A stretch of DNA of 64,000 nucleotides, from the NCBI GenBank assembly GCA_023386955.1, contig JAEWIS010000041.1:97066-161065 (forward strand), in the 5' to 3' direction. The stretch comes from Bacillota bacterium. Its GTDB lineage: Bacteria; Bacillota; Bacilli; Paenibacillales; NBRC-103111. Shown piece after piece: positions 53,829 to 62,534 of this stretch (position 1 is the first letter of the stretch; each line of letters begins with the position of its first letter). The notes below the pieces were generated by a model. That model worked only from the letters and a program-made list of their open reading frames with translations. It did no database searches and was not told the DNA's origin. Position numbers and translations under genes: made by a program.

Positions 53829-55003
53829 AGCACCCCATGTGGAAGGCGGCAGCCTGCGGACTGCTCTGCCTGTGTCTGACCGGCTGCTGGGACAGGCGGG
53901 AGGTCAATGATGTGGCCATCGTATCCGCCATGGCGGTGGATAAGGCCAGTGACAACAAAATCCGGCTGGCCATCCAGTTTCCCTTGGCCGGACAGCTTGG
54001 GGGTCCTGGCGGGGGCGGCGGCGGCACCTCGGGAGGGAAATCCTGGTACGTGGATTCAGCTGTTGGCATTTCCCTGAAGGAGGCCAGCGACCGCCTTCAG
54101 AAATCCCTCTCCCGCCAGCAGTATTACGCCCACCGCCGGGTCATTATCCTGGGAGAAGCCTTGGCCCGTGAAGGAATTTCCCCTCACCTGGACATTGCCT
54201 TCCGGTCTGCACAGAACCGCCTGACGGCTCTTGTGGTGCTGGCCAAGGGCAATGCAGTGGATGTATTGAACTCCGATGCCTCTTTGGAGCAGCAGCCGGG
54301 GGAGATGGTCCGGGAATTGACCGTCAACTCCATGAAGAATCCCAGAACAGTCAAGCATATGGTGGAGGCGCTGGTAAACGATGGAGTGGATGTCTCAACG
54401 CCTTATTACATTTCGGACAAAACAGCCATCGGGGACAAGGGCGAAACCAAGCAGCGGATCACCCTGGAGGGAATGGCGGTTTTCCGGGACGATAAGCTGG
54501 CCGGATTCCTGAAGGGAGAGCAAGCCCAGGGGATCCTGTGGGCCATGAATCAAGTCAGAAGACCGGGGATATCGGTATCCCCTCCGGATTCGGACCAATT
54601 CATTTCCATCCAGTTTACGGAGACCTCGGCCAAGCTCAAGCCTGAAATAGAGGGGGATAAGATCCGCATGAAGGTGATTCTCCGGGCCATCGGACATGTG
54701 TATGAGAATCAGACCGGCTACCATGCCCGGGGAGATAACCTGGAGCAGCTTACCCAGATCGTCAGCGACAAGCTGAAAAGCAATGTGGAAAAAAGCATCA
54801 AGATTACCCAGGAATACCGCTCCGATCCCTGCGGGTTTGGCGATGCCATTTTTCAGAAGAGCCCGTCGGCTTGGAGAAAGGTTAAGGATAACTGGCGGGA
54901 GGTTTACAGCGGCATGGAGATTCAGGTGGAGCCCCATGTAAACCTCGAGCATACGGGCACAATTCTGGAGCCGGCCGCCCGGAATAAGGAGGGAACGAAC
55001 TAG
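53825..55003 (+). CDS. gerKC: Spore germinant receptor subunit C, lipoprotein (GerKC)
   Basis: A 392-residue lipoprotein on the outside of the spore inner membrane. The lipobox is LTGC with C21, followed by WDRREVNDVAIVSAMAVD, typical of the Ger(x)C family. A glycine-rich insertion (GGPGGGGGGTSGGK) at about residues 59-72 is unusual. The start is GTG within the gerKA stop, and the stop overlaps the next gene by one base. Confidence 0.95.
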   Translation: MKHPMWKAAACGLLCLCLTGCWDRREVNDVAIVSAMAVDKASDNKIRLAIQFPLAGQLGGPGGGGGGTSGGKSWYVDSAVGISLKEASDRLQKSLSRQQYYAHRRVIILGEALAREGISPHLDIAFRSAQNRLTALVVLAKGNAVDVLNSDASLEQQPGEMVRELTVNSMKNPRTVKHMVEALVNDGVDVSTPYYISDKTAIGDKGETKQRITLEGMAVFRDDKLAGFLKGEQAQGILWAMNQVRRPGISVSPPDSDQFISIQFTETSAKLKPEIEGDKIRMKVILRAIGHVYENQTGYHARGDNLEQLTQIVSDKLKSNVEKSIKITQEYRSDPCGFGDAIFQKSPSAWRKVKDNWREVYSGMEIQVEPHVNLEHTGTILEPAARNKEGTN

Positions 55004-55218
55004 TGGGTTCAATTGCACAAACCCTCGTTATGATCGGCATCGTGTATCTGCTGGAGCGCAAGAAATTAAAGCAAACCAACGCCATGACCCGCTGGGCGGC
55101 AGTGGCCCTGCTTCTGATCAGCGGGCTGGTCTGGCTGGCGTTGCTGCAGAATATCAACATTCCCCGGCCGTATAACTGGCTGGAGGCCGTTCTGGGCAAT
55201 TGGGTGCCTGTATCCTGA
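55003..55218 (+). CDS. Small two-helix protein of the germinant receptor operon (candidate D subunit)
   Basis: A 71-residue protein with two hydrophobic helices (IAQTLVMIGIVYLLE and WAAVALLLISGLVWLALL) joined by a basic loop. It starts with GTG overlapping the gerKC stop, so it is translated with the receptor. Small two-helix 'D' proteins that modulate germination have been described in some Bacillus ger operons; this fits by size and place, but the match is by architecture only. Confidence 0.75.
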   Translation: MGSIAQTLVMIGIVYLLERKKLKQTNAMTRWAAVALLLISGLVWLALLQNINIPRPYNWLEAVLGNWVPVS

Positions 55219-55242
55219 CGCAAGCGAGAAAGGAGAATGTGA

Positions 55243-56334
55243 ATGGAGGTCATTTCCAACAGACAGGCCAAGCTGCTGGGCATTATGCTGGCAATGGACG
55301 GCATGCTGGTCAGCCTGCCCAACAAAGTGTTCAAGCTGGCGGCGCGGGATGCCTGGTTGGCATACCTGCTTGCCTTCCCGGTGGTCCTCATTCTGCTGTG
55401 GATGCTGACCAAAACCACCGCCCGGTTCCCCGGCAAAAACCTGTTTCAGATTATGGTGCTCCGCCGTCCGGTGATCGGACGGATTCTGGCGCTGCCGATG
55501 CTGCTTTTTATTTTCCTGGTGATTCTGCGGGATGTCCGGACGCTCTCGGAATTTGTGAACATTGAGCTGCTGGCCTATACGCCGGTGCCGGTCATCAGCG
55601 GGCTCATCGTGCTGGCCATCGTGGTGACGGTGAACAGCCGCTTCGAGGTTGTAGCCCGGATGATTGAGATATGGCTGCCGCTGACGCTGGCCTTTATTGC
55701 GCTTATCCCGGTGCTGCTGTACCCCGAATTTGAAATCCGCCATACGCTGCCCATGCTGGAAAAAGGCTTTGGTCCTGTGCTTCAGGGCAGCTGGTATACC
55801 ATTGCGGCCATGGGCCAGATCCTGGTTTTGCCCTTCCTGCTTCCCTCCGAGCAGTTCGGGCTGCGGGACGGGCTGTACAGCCTGGTCATCACCTCGGTGA
55901 TGATGCAGTGGCTGAACCTCTGCGCACTATTGTCCATGGGCAGTGTCATCGCCTCCAAGTTGCAGTACCCGTTTCACGAGATGGTGCGGCTGATCCGGGT
56001 CACGGACTTTCTCGACCGGTTTGAGCTGCCCTTGGATATGATCTACATTCCCCTGATGATTACCAAAATGGCCTTTTTCCTGTACGCCTTCATGTTTGGA
56101 ATGGAGCGTATAGTGCCGGCGCTGCATATGGACAAGCTGCTTTTGTCCTTCGGAGCCTGCTGCTTCACCTTTTCCTTCTGGTTTTTCCGCAACGCCTCGC
56201 AGCTGTTCAACTTTAACCGGACCTTGTCCGTTTTGGCATTGATGCTGGAGGTTGTATTGACTGGCTTGCTCTTTGTTCTGCTCCGGCCTAAACAGCAGGC
56301 CCTCCCCAAGGGCAGTGCTCCCGGCAAAACATAA
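55243..56334 (+). CDS. gerKB: Spore germinant receptor subunit B (GerKB, GerAB family)
   Basis: A 363-residue integral membrane protein with ten helices, of the amino-acid/polyamine/organocation superfamily. It shows SNRQAKLLGIMLAMDGMLV at the start, RFPGKNLFQIMVLRRPVIG, and the segment ARMIEIWLPLTLAFIALIPVLL. In homologues it binds the germinant. AGGAG precedes the ATG. Last gene of the ger operon. Confidence 0.94.
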   Translation: MEVISNRQAKLLGIMLAMDGMLVSLPNKVFKLAARDAWLAYLLAFPVVLILLWMLTKTTARFPGKNLFQIMVLRRPVIGRILALPMLLFIFLVILRDVRTLSEFVNIELLAYTPVPVISGLIVLAIVVTVNSRFEVVARMIEIWLPLTLAFIALIPVLLYPEFEIRHTLPMLEKGFGPVLQGSWYTIAAMGQILVLPFLLPSEQFGLRDGLYSLVITSVMMQWLNLCALLSMGSVIASKLQYPFHEMVRLIRVTDFLDRFELPLDMIYIPLMITKMAFFLYAFMFGMERIVPALHMDKLLLSFGACCFTFSFWFFRNASQLFNFNRTLSVLALMLEVVLTGLLFVLLRPKQQALPKGSAPGKT

Positions 56335-56420
56335 ATTTCCGCTGCTGCAGGTATAGACGTTTCTATTTCTGTCCATCCTGTTAGTAGATTGATAGAGTGG
56401 ATGAACGGGAGGCGGAAGGA

Positions 56421-57143
56421 ATGGGAAGCATACAGGTGCTTTGCAAAATGGCGCTGGCCGGGTTGGCCGCATTGGGGCTCTGGGGTGCCGGTCTTCTGCC
56501 CGCAATGGCCGGCAATAGCGGAAACCAGCAGGCATTCTCTATTGAACCGGTCATCGCCTTCGCCTCCAGGAGTATGGCTGAGGAATATACGATATCCATC
56601 CAATGGTATGGACCTATGGATGATGCCAAGAGCGCCGGCCTGAAGGAGCTGCTCCAGCACGGCTTCCTGTTGGAGGAATCCGCAGCGGATATGGTCAGCC
56701 TCTCTTCCGGCGGGGAGGCAAGCCGCCTCCGCGGAAGCTGGAGCAAGCTGTCCGGCAGCCACACGGGTGAAGCTTTTCTCCGGCTGGAAGCGGACGGGAC
56801 AGAGGCCCGTGCACTTGCCGAGGCGGGCAGCCGGATCGACGGGTGGCTCCGGGAAGCTGGTGCTGCCGGAGACTGGTCCGTGAAGGCGGCAGGCGTATGG
56901 AACGGCGATGCTGCCCAACATCCGGAGGATGCGGTGAGCGGGCTGGCCCGGACGCTGCTTGCGGCGGAGGAGCTTGAGACTTACAAGGATCAAGGAATCG
57001 TGAATGCCCTGTACAAGACGGAGCTTACCGGCTTCAAGGCGGAGGGAACGGAGGCCGGTTTTCAGACCGCGCTCCACCGCAATTCCGAAACGGGAGCCTG
57101 GAATCTGGCTGTGGGAGCCCCTATGCTGACAGGTGAATTTTAG
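56421..57143 (+). CDS. ywmB: YwmB-like exported protein
   Basis: A 240-residue protein with a signal peptide (residues 1-22, LAGLAALGLWGAGLLPAMA) and a TATA-box-binding-protein-like alpha/beta fold in two halves, as in YwmB. Supporting segments are YTISIQWYGPMDD, RLRGSWSKLSG and DGWSVKAAGVWNG-like WSVKAAGVWNGD. YwmB has no firm function in Bacillus. GGGAGG precedes the ATG at 56421; an in-frame GTG at 56397 lies further upstream. Assignment rests on overall pattern, so moderate. Confidence 0.65.
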   Translation: MGSIQVLCKMALAGLAALGLWGAGLLPAMAGNSGNQQAFSIEPVIAFASRSMAEEYTISIQWYGPMDDAKSAGLKELLQHGFLLEESAADMVSLSSGGEASRLRGSWSKLSGSHTGEAFLRLEADGTEARALAEAGSRIDGWLREAGAAGDWSVKAAGVWNGDAAQHPEDAVSGLARTLLAAEELETYKDQGIVNALYKTELTGFKAEGTEAGFQTALHRNSETGAWNLAVGAPMLTGEF

Positions 57144-57159
57144 AAGCGGAGGATACGCA

Positions 57160-57711
57160 ATGAGCAAACAGACGGGAGTATGGGCCGCAGCAGCGCTGCT
57201 GTTATTCGCGGCCGTTTCCTGCACGAACCACGTGAAGTCCAGAGAGGTTAGCGCAGACGTAGGCACCAAAAGGGTAGTGGAGCTCATTGGCACAAACGGA
57301 GCCAAGGTAGGCCAAGCAGAGCTGACGGAGATGTCCAGGGGCGTCCACATCAAGGTGGAGGCCTTCAATCTTGTTCCCGGCAAACACGGATTTCATATCC
57401 ATGAATCGGGCAAATGTGAACCTCCCGGCTTTGAAAGCGCCGGCGGTCATTTTAACCCTATGAACAAGCAGCACGGGTTCGATAACCCCAACGGCCCCCA
57501 CGCCGGAGACCTGCCCAATTTATTCGTGGGTACGGACGGAACGGTAACAGCCGAGATGGTCGCCAAGTATGTGACGCTGTCGGAGGGGCAACCCAATTCA
57601 CTGATCCGGCCAGGCGGGACGTCTCTGGTCATCCATGAGAATGCCGATGATTACAAGACGGACCCGGCGGGCAATTCCGGCGGGCGCATCGCCTGCGGGC
57701 GGATCCAATAA
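57160..57711 (+). CDS. Cu/Zn superoxide dismutase, lipoprotein
   Basis: A 183-residue protein with lipobox AAVSC (C21), so anchored outside the membrane. Copper ligands H79, H81, H97 and H159 and zinc ligands H97, H105, H114 and D117 are all present (GKHGFHIHE, AGGHFNP, KQHGFDN, GPHAGDLP, LVIHENADDY), as are C86 and C179 for the disulfide. It should therefore be an active enzyme; B. subtilis YojM, the common relative in Bacilli, lacks a full copper site. GGAGGA precedes the ATG at 57160. Confidence 0.93.
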   Translation: MSKQTGVWAAAALLLFAAVSCTNHVKSREVSADVGTKRVVELIGTNGAKVGQAELTEMSRGVHIKVEAFNLVPGKHGFHIHESGKCEPPGFESAGGHFNPMNKQHGFDNPNGPHAGDLPNLFVGTDGTVTAEMVAKYVTLSEGQPNSLIRPGGTSLVIHENADDYKTDPAGNSGGRIACGRIQ

Positions 57712-57729
57712 TACGTGGAAAAAAGCAGT

Positions 57730-57761
57730 AACCGGTGCAGAAGGCTGCAGCCGGTTTTTTG
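57730..57761 (+). terminator. Rho-independent terminator after the superoxide dismutase gene
   Basis: AACCGG-t-GCAG and CTGC-ag-CCGGTT arms around an AAGG loop (57730-57756), followed by TTTT. Confidence 0.75.
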
Positions 57762-57775
57762 CCATGTACAAAAAG

Positions 57776-57808
57776 TTTATTCCAAAATGGAATAAAGTCA
57801 GGTATAAT
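57776..57808 (+). promoter_or_regulatory. Operator-like palindrome and -10 element before the chromate transporter genes
   Basis: Perfect 9-bp arms TTTATTCCA (57776-57784) and TGGAATAAA (57788-57796) are separated by AAA. TATAAT follows at 57803-57808. The palindrome covers the -35 position, so a repressor bound here would block transcription. Confidence 0.7.
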
Positions 57809-57851
57809 GAGGTAGACAACTAGGTTTGTTCCATGCAGGAGGAGAAGCATA

Positions 57852-58493
57852 ATGAAATTATTCCCGGTCATTGATTGGCCGTTATTGGGTCGTTTATTTT
57901 GGTCGTTTTTTAAGATGGGGCCGGTGACCTTCGGGGGCGGCTACGCCATGATCCCCGTATTCCATCAGGAGGTTGTGGAGAAAAGAGGGTGGCTGGAGGA
58001 GGAAGAGGTGACGGACCTATTCGCCATCGCCCAATCCACTCCCGGTGCAGTGGGTGTGAACGCCTCCACCTTTGTGGGCTACCGCATTGCCGGCTTGCCC
58101 GGCGCCATCGCCGCATTGTTTGGGGTGCTTTTGCCCACGTTTCTAATTGTGCTGGTGCTGAGCGTGTCCTTTTTGGCTGTCCGGGACCAGCCCAAAATCA
58201 AAGCCGCCTTCCTGGGCATCCGCCCCGCGGTAGTGGCCCTGATCGTGTACGCGGGCATCCGGGTGGGCCGTACGGCTATCCGGGATGCCGCCACCCTGGT
58301 GACGGCTATAGGGGTGCTGGTGTTACTCATCGTCACCGGCATCAATCCGGTCTTCGCCCTGTTAATGGGCATGGCCTTCGGGCTGGCGGTGGTGCCTCTG
58401 CGCCTGCGCTGGACGGGAACCGACGTGCTGGCGGGCAAACCCGGGAAGACGAAGGGTTATGCGGAGGACTATTTCTTCGGAGACGGGATTTAA
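57852..58493 (+). CDS. Chromate transporter family protein, N-terminal-type half
   Basis: A 213-residue membrane protein with five to six helices. The family motif FGGGYAMIPV is followed by TPGAVGVNASTFVGYRIAG. It is a half-size member; the partner half follows 24 bases later. GGAGGAG precedes the ATG. In characterised pairs both halves are needed to export chromate; whether this pair moves chromate or another anion is not certain. Confidence 0.9.
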   Translation: MKLFPVIDWPLLGRLFWSFFKMGPVTFGGGYAMIPVFHQEVVEKRGWLEEEEVTDLFAIAQSTPGAVGVNASTFVGYRIAGLPGAIAALFGVLLPTFLIVLVLSVSFLAVRDQPKIKAAFLGIRPAVVALIVYAGIRVGRTAIRDAATLVTAIGVLVLLIVTGINPVFALLMGMAFGLAVVPLRLRWTGTDVLAGKPGKTKGYAEDYFFGDGI

Positions 58494-58517
58494 ATTCGGC
58501 ATCAGGAGGACAGCATC

Positions 58518-59060
58518 ATGGAGCTATGGGCATTATTTCAAACCTTCTTTATTATCGGTCTGCTTTCCTTCGGCGGCGGCTACGCGATGATTCCCGTTAT
58601 CGCCCATCAGGTGGAAGCACATAAATGGATGACAAATTCCGATTTTACGGATATCATTGCGGTAGCAGGCATGTCCCCGGGACCCATCGGCACCAACAGT
58701 GCCATTTTTGTGGGATACCGGGTGGAAGGGCTGGCCGGAGCGGTTGCGGCTGCAGCCGGCATGACGCTTCCTTCGTTTCTAATCATTATTGCAGTGGCGG
58801 CGTTTTTTGCCAAAATGAACGAAAGCCGCTATGTCCAGGCCGCCTTTTACGGGCTGCGGGCGGCGGTGACGGGGCTGATTCTTTATGGTGCGGTGCGTTT
58901 TGCCGATTCCAACGGAATGATCGGATCCGTCTTCGATATGCAAATGGCAGTGGCTCTGGTGATTTTTGCCGGATCGCTGATTGCGCTGCTTTATTATAAG
59001 ATCCACCCGCTCCGGCTCATTATAGTGGCGGGTCTGGTGGGAATGGCAGTATACGGATAG
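58518..59060 (+). CDS. Chromate transporter family protein, second half
   Basis: A 180-residue membrane protein homologous to its upstream neighbour: LSFGGGYAMIPVIAHQVE and SPGPIGTNSAIFVGYRVEG align with the same motifs there. The two probably form a heteromer with halves in opposite topology. It lacks the longer C-terminal tail of the first half. Confidence 0.9.
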   Translation: MELWALFQTFFIIGLLSFGGGYAMIPVIAHQVEAHKWMTNSDFTDIIAVAGMSPGPIGTNSAIFVGYRVEGLAGAVAAAAGMTLPSFLIIIAVAAFFAKMNESRYVQAAFYGLRAAVTGLILYGAVRFADSNGMIGSVFDMQMAVALVIFAGSLIALLYYKIHPLRLIIVAGLVGMAVYG

Positions 59061-59111
59061 ATGTCTTTATGAAAATGCTCTGTACGATGCAGGATAAAGG
59101 AGTCGTGTTTA

Positions 59112-60269
59112 ATGCAGGCAGTGGAGCAACGGATTGCGGTGCGCAAATCCAAGGATGTGTATAGTCTGATCCGGCAGCAGGACACGGTGGCCAAGCAGGA
59201 GCTTTTGGAGCAAAGCGGCTTGGCCCCCAGCACCTTAAACCGGATTCTGGAGGAGCTGACGGAGAAGGGGCTGCTGCAGGAGGTTGGCTTCGGTGAATCC
59301 ACGGGCGGCCGGCGGCCGATTCTTTATTGCGTTAATCCCCAGTATGCGTATGCGTTTGGTCTAGAAATATCCCGGACCCGGTCCATGCTGGTGCTGACGG
59401 ATCTGCGGCAGAATATTGTGGGCTCCACCGTGTGGAGAATGTCCGAAGCCGTCACACCGGATATGCTGCTGCATGAGGTTGCGGCATCGGCCCAATATAT
59501 GCTGGAGGTGCGGGGCATCCCCCAAAGCCAGGTGCTGGGGTTGGGGATCGGGGCCGTTGGCCCGCTTGATCCGGCCAAAGGCTTGATTCTGGACCCCCTC
59601 TACTTCAAAGCGCCGGGTTGGCGGGATGTGCCGGTGAAGGAACGGCTGGAGCAGGCATTGGGTGTTCCGGTTTATCTGGATAACGGGGCCAATGCGGCTT
59701 TGACCGGGGAATATTGGGCGGCCTCCTTCAAAAAAAGGCATCTGCTTTATGTCCACGTGGGAGCGGGGATCCGGACCTCCATGATGACCGGAGGGGCCAT
59801 CGTGTATGGTGCGGTAGATATGGAGGGGGCGGCGGGGCAGATGATTATCCAGGCTGAGGGAATCCCCCACCGGGAAGAAGCGGGCAACAGGGGGGCCTTG
59901 GAGTCTTATGTGTCCATCCATGCTCTGGAACGGGAATGGAATGCCCTCGGTCGGACCGGAGGCTTCGTGGAGCTCGCCTCTGCGCTGGAGGCGGAGGATG
60001 AGGCGGCGGTTGGCCTGCTCCGCCAGGCTGGCATCCGTATGGGTATCGGACTGGCCAATCTGCTGAATATCCTCCACCCGGAGAAGGTGATTCTGGGCGG
60101 ACCCGTTGCCAATTTGCATCCCGCTTTTTTTGAGACAGCGGTGGAAAGTGCACTCCAGGGGGTTTATTACCGGCACAGCTACCAGGCGGAATTCAGCCGC
60201 GGCGAATTAGGAGAGGCGGCGATTGCAGTAGGGGCCGCTGTTCTGGTGATGAACCGGCTTACGGTTTGA
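59112..60269 (+). CDS. ROK-family protein with N-terminal helix-turn-helix, zinc cysteines absent
   Basis: A 385-residue protein. Residues 10-65 form a winged helix (QELLEQSGLAPSTLNRIL, EELTEKGLL). The ROK domain follows: LGLGIGAVGPLDPAKG and VYLDNGANAALTGEYW. In ROK kinases the latter reads xNDANAA; here the catalytic Asp is replaced by Gly. The zinc motif CxCGxxGC is replaced by EEAGNRGALES. It is therefore a regulator, not a kinase, and of an atypical kind. AAAGGAG precedes the ATG. It may bind the palindrome at 57,776 (inference). Confidence 0.88.
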   Translation: MQAVEQRIAVRKSKDVYSLIRQQDTVAKQELLEQSGLAPSTLNRILEELTEKGLLQEVGFGESTGGRRPILYCVNPQYAYAFGLEISRTRSMLVLTDLRQNIVGSTVWRMSEAVTPDMLLHEVAASAQYMLEVRGIPQSQVLGLGIGAVGPLDPAKGLILDPLYFKAPGWRDVPVKERLEQALGVPVYLDNGANAALTGEYWAASFKKRHLLYVHVGAGIRTSMMTGGAIVYGAVDMEGAAGQMIIQAEGIPHREEAGNRGALESYVSIHALEREWNALGRTGGFVELASALEAEDEAAVGLLRQAGIRMGIGLANLLNILHPEKVILGGPVANLHPAFFETAVESALQGVYYRHSYQAEFSRGELGEAAIAVGAAVLVMNRLTV

Positions 60270-60340
60270 TGGAATCTGACGGATTTGACGGAACCCCTGT
60301 CCTTCACACAACACTGTATGTGCGCATACGATGGATGGAG

Positions 60341-60400
60341 GGCGGAAAAAAGCTTCTGTTCTTCCCGTTAAGGGCAGTGCGGAAGCCTTTTTTCGTCTGC
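60341..60400 (+). terminator. Possible terminator after the ROK gene
   Basis: GGCGGAAAAAAGCTTC and GAAGCCTTTTTTCGTC form an imperfect long stem across a 25-base loop. Confidence 0.35.
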
Positions 60401-60453
60401 GGGACCAGTGGCCACTAGAAAGGTCTCTGGGGGCGGAAAGGGGCTGTAGCGAT

Positions 60454-61179
60454 ATGGCAATCACCACGAATGAGCTGATCACCCGGGTAGCGGCGGTATC
60501 CAAGGAGCTGTATGCAGCGGGCTCGCGGATTTTCCCTTCGGTCCGGCTGGCACAGGCCATGCTGGAGACAGGGGGGCGTGTCCCCTCCTGGAACAATCTG
60601 TTCGGCATCAAGGTGGGCTCCGGAGTGCCCAATGCTTATTGGGACGGCCGGTTTGTGAATCGGACAACCCGTGAGGTATTAAACGGCCAGGTGTACGAAA
60701 ATGTATCGGCCCAGTGGCGCTATTATGACACTCTGGAGGACAGCATCCGGGATCACGAGCTGTTTCTGCAAGCGCCGCGGTACGCTTCCGTGCGGGCGGC
60801 GCGCACGCCTCTGGAGCAATGCCAGGCGCTGTATGACTCCGGCTATGCCACCGATGCTCCCGCAGAGGTGGACGGGGATCCGTCCTACTGGGAGAAATTA
60901 TGGGGCATTATCCAGACCCGGGGGTTCACCAGCTTTGATACCGCTGCGGCCGCGCTGCGCAACGAGCTGCTGGGGCGGTTTGGCGCATTGGAGCTTGAGC
61001 TGGGAAGGCTGGACATCCGGACGGAGCAGCTGGAGACTACCGGCCGTTTGCCTGTGGTACCGGAATGGGCAAGGGTAGCCGTGAATACCGCCGTTGCCCA
61101 AGGGGTTATCGATACTCCGGAGGGGGGCTCCATGGACTTCTACCGGATGCTCACGGTTCTGCACCGCCGCCAGCTTTGA
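60454..61179 (+). CDS. Glucosaminidase-domain protein (GH73, FlgJ-like)
   Basis: A 241-residue protein without a signal peptide. The N-terminal 150 residues have the GH73 pattern: FPSVRLAQAMLETGG with the catalytic Glu, SWNNLFGIKV, WRYYDTLEDSIRDHELFL and ALYDSGYATD. A helical linker and a short tail with the repeat-like EWARVAVNTAVAQGVI segment follow, recalling the ends of phage or SLH-related wall proteins. It should cut peptidoglycan glycan strands. AAAGGGG is upstream of the ATG at 60454. Lack of a secretion signal suggests holin-type or lytic release. Confidence 0.82.
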   Translation: MAITTNELITRVAAVSKELYAAGSRIFPSVRLAQAMLETGGRVPSWNNLFGIKVGSGVPNAYWDGRFVNRTTREVLNGQVYENVSAQWRYYDTLEDSIRDHELFLQAPRYASVRAARTPLEQCQALYDSGYATDAPAEVDGDPSYWEKLWGIIQTRGFTSFDTAAAALRNELLGRFGALELELGRLDIRTEQLETTGRLPVVPEWARVAVNTAVAQGVIDTPEGGSMDFYRMLTVLHRRQL

Positions 61180-61334
61180 TCTGGCTCTTGGAGTGCGGTG
61201 TCTCCGGACCCGAAGCAAGGGTTTGGTCCGGAGGCTCCCCATTCCAATAAATCCTATGTCCGTCTTGTTTTCGGGGAATCGCAAACTATGTTACAATAGG
61301 TCAAATCCCCTATGGAAAGGCGGAATTGTTGACC

Positions 61335-62468
61335 ATGCTGAAGATTGGCTCGCATGTTTCCTTTTCGGACAAAGGGTTGCTGAACGCAGCCAAAGAGGCG
61401 GTCTCTTACGGCTCCAATACCTTCATGATTTATACCGGAGCTCCCCATAACACCCGGCGCAAGCCCATCGAGAACCAGTTTCTCAACGAAGGCCGTGAGG
61501 TGATGGACAAGCACGGAATGGACGAGATTGTGGTCCATGCCCCTTACATTGTCAACCTCGGCTCCTTTAAGGAGGATACCTACGAGCTGGCTGTGCGTTT
61601 CCTGCAGGAGGAGATGCGGCGGACGGATTATCTGGGTGTGAAGAATATTGTGCTCCACCCCGGCGCTTACACGGAGATGGACGCTGCGTACGGGCTGACC
61701 CGGATTGCCCAGGGGTTAACCGAGGTGCTGAAGGGAACGGCAGATACCGGCGTGAGCATTGCTCTGGAGACCATGGCCGGCAAAGGCACGGAGATGGGCA
61801 GGACCTTCGAGGAGCTGGCGCTTCTCATCGACAACGTGGAGAACAACGACAGGCTAACCATCTGTATGGATACCTGCCATATCCACGATGCCGGTTATGA
61901 TATTGTCCACGAATTCGACCATGTCCTGGAGCAGTTCGACAAAACCGTCGGATTGGACAGGCTGGCCGTGATCCACCTGAACGACAGCAAGAATCCCCGC
62001 GGTGCGGCCAAGGACCGCCATGCTCCCATCGGAGCCGGTCATATCGGCTTCAAGGCTATGCAGGCTATCGTCCATCACGAGAAATTGGGGCATCTGCCTT
62101 TTATCCTGGAGACCCCCTGGATCGGCAAAACCGACGGTAAGGAACGGCCTATGTACGAGGTGGAAATTGCCCTTCTGCGCGGGAATGTAATGGATCGCTT
62201 CGGAGCGGAGTTTGTTGAAGATGTGGAGCGGATCGGCCATTTCTTCGGCCAGGAGGGTGTCCATCACCGGGACTATATTCTGTCGGTGTGGCATGAGCTG
62301 AAGAATGACCCCAAGGCCAAAAAAGCGGACAAGCGGGAGCCCATGGAACGGCTGTACGACCGCCTGGAGGAAGCCGCTCTGTTTCCGGAGCTGACGGAGG
62401 AAGAGATTAACCAACGGCTCACCGCCTGGCTCTCCGGCGCGGATTTGCACGCAATGACGAATGCATAA
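61335..62468 (+). CDS. nfo: Endonuclease IV (Nfo), with C-terminal extension
   Basis: AP endonuclease of the TIM-barrel family for base-excision repair. Metal-ligand segments are [48 protein letters not shown] and APIGAGHIG, ending in ETPW. The start at ATG 61335 gives [17 protein letters not shown] codons lie six and nine bases earlier. Length is 377, compared with about 280-300 in the usual family: the last 90 residues after the barrel are extra ([19 protein letters not shown], [19 protein letters not shown]). That tail is helical and charged. Confidence 0.92.
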   Translation: MLKIGSHVSFSDKGLLNAAKEAVSYGSNTFMIYTGAPHNTRRKPIENQFLNEGREVMDKHGMDEIVVHAPYIVNLGSFKEDTYELAVRFLQEEMRRTDYLGVKNIVLHPGAYTEMDAAYGLTRIAQGLTEVLKGTADTGVSIALETMAGKGTEMGRTFEELALLIDNVENNDRLTICMDTCHIHDAGYDIVHEFDHVLEQFDKTVGLDRLAVIHLNDSKNPRGAAKDRHAPIGAGHIGFKAMQAIVHHEKLGHLPFILETPWIGKTDGKERPMYEVEIALLRGNVMDRFGAEFVEDVERIGHFFGQEGVHHRDYILSVWHELKNDPKAKKADKREPMERLYDRLEEAALFPELTEEEINQRLTAWLSGADLHAMTNA

Positions 62469-62534
62469 GTGAAGCAAGTGTGAATGGGTATAAACAAGCA
62501 AGGTTAACGGGAAACGAGGAGGCACACAAGCGTC

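Noticed and set aside
61202..61233. Terminator after the glucosaminidase gene
   Set aside because: A 9-bp stem CTCCGGACC/GGTCCGGAG exists, but no T tract follows and the loop is 14 bases; not called.
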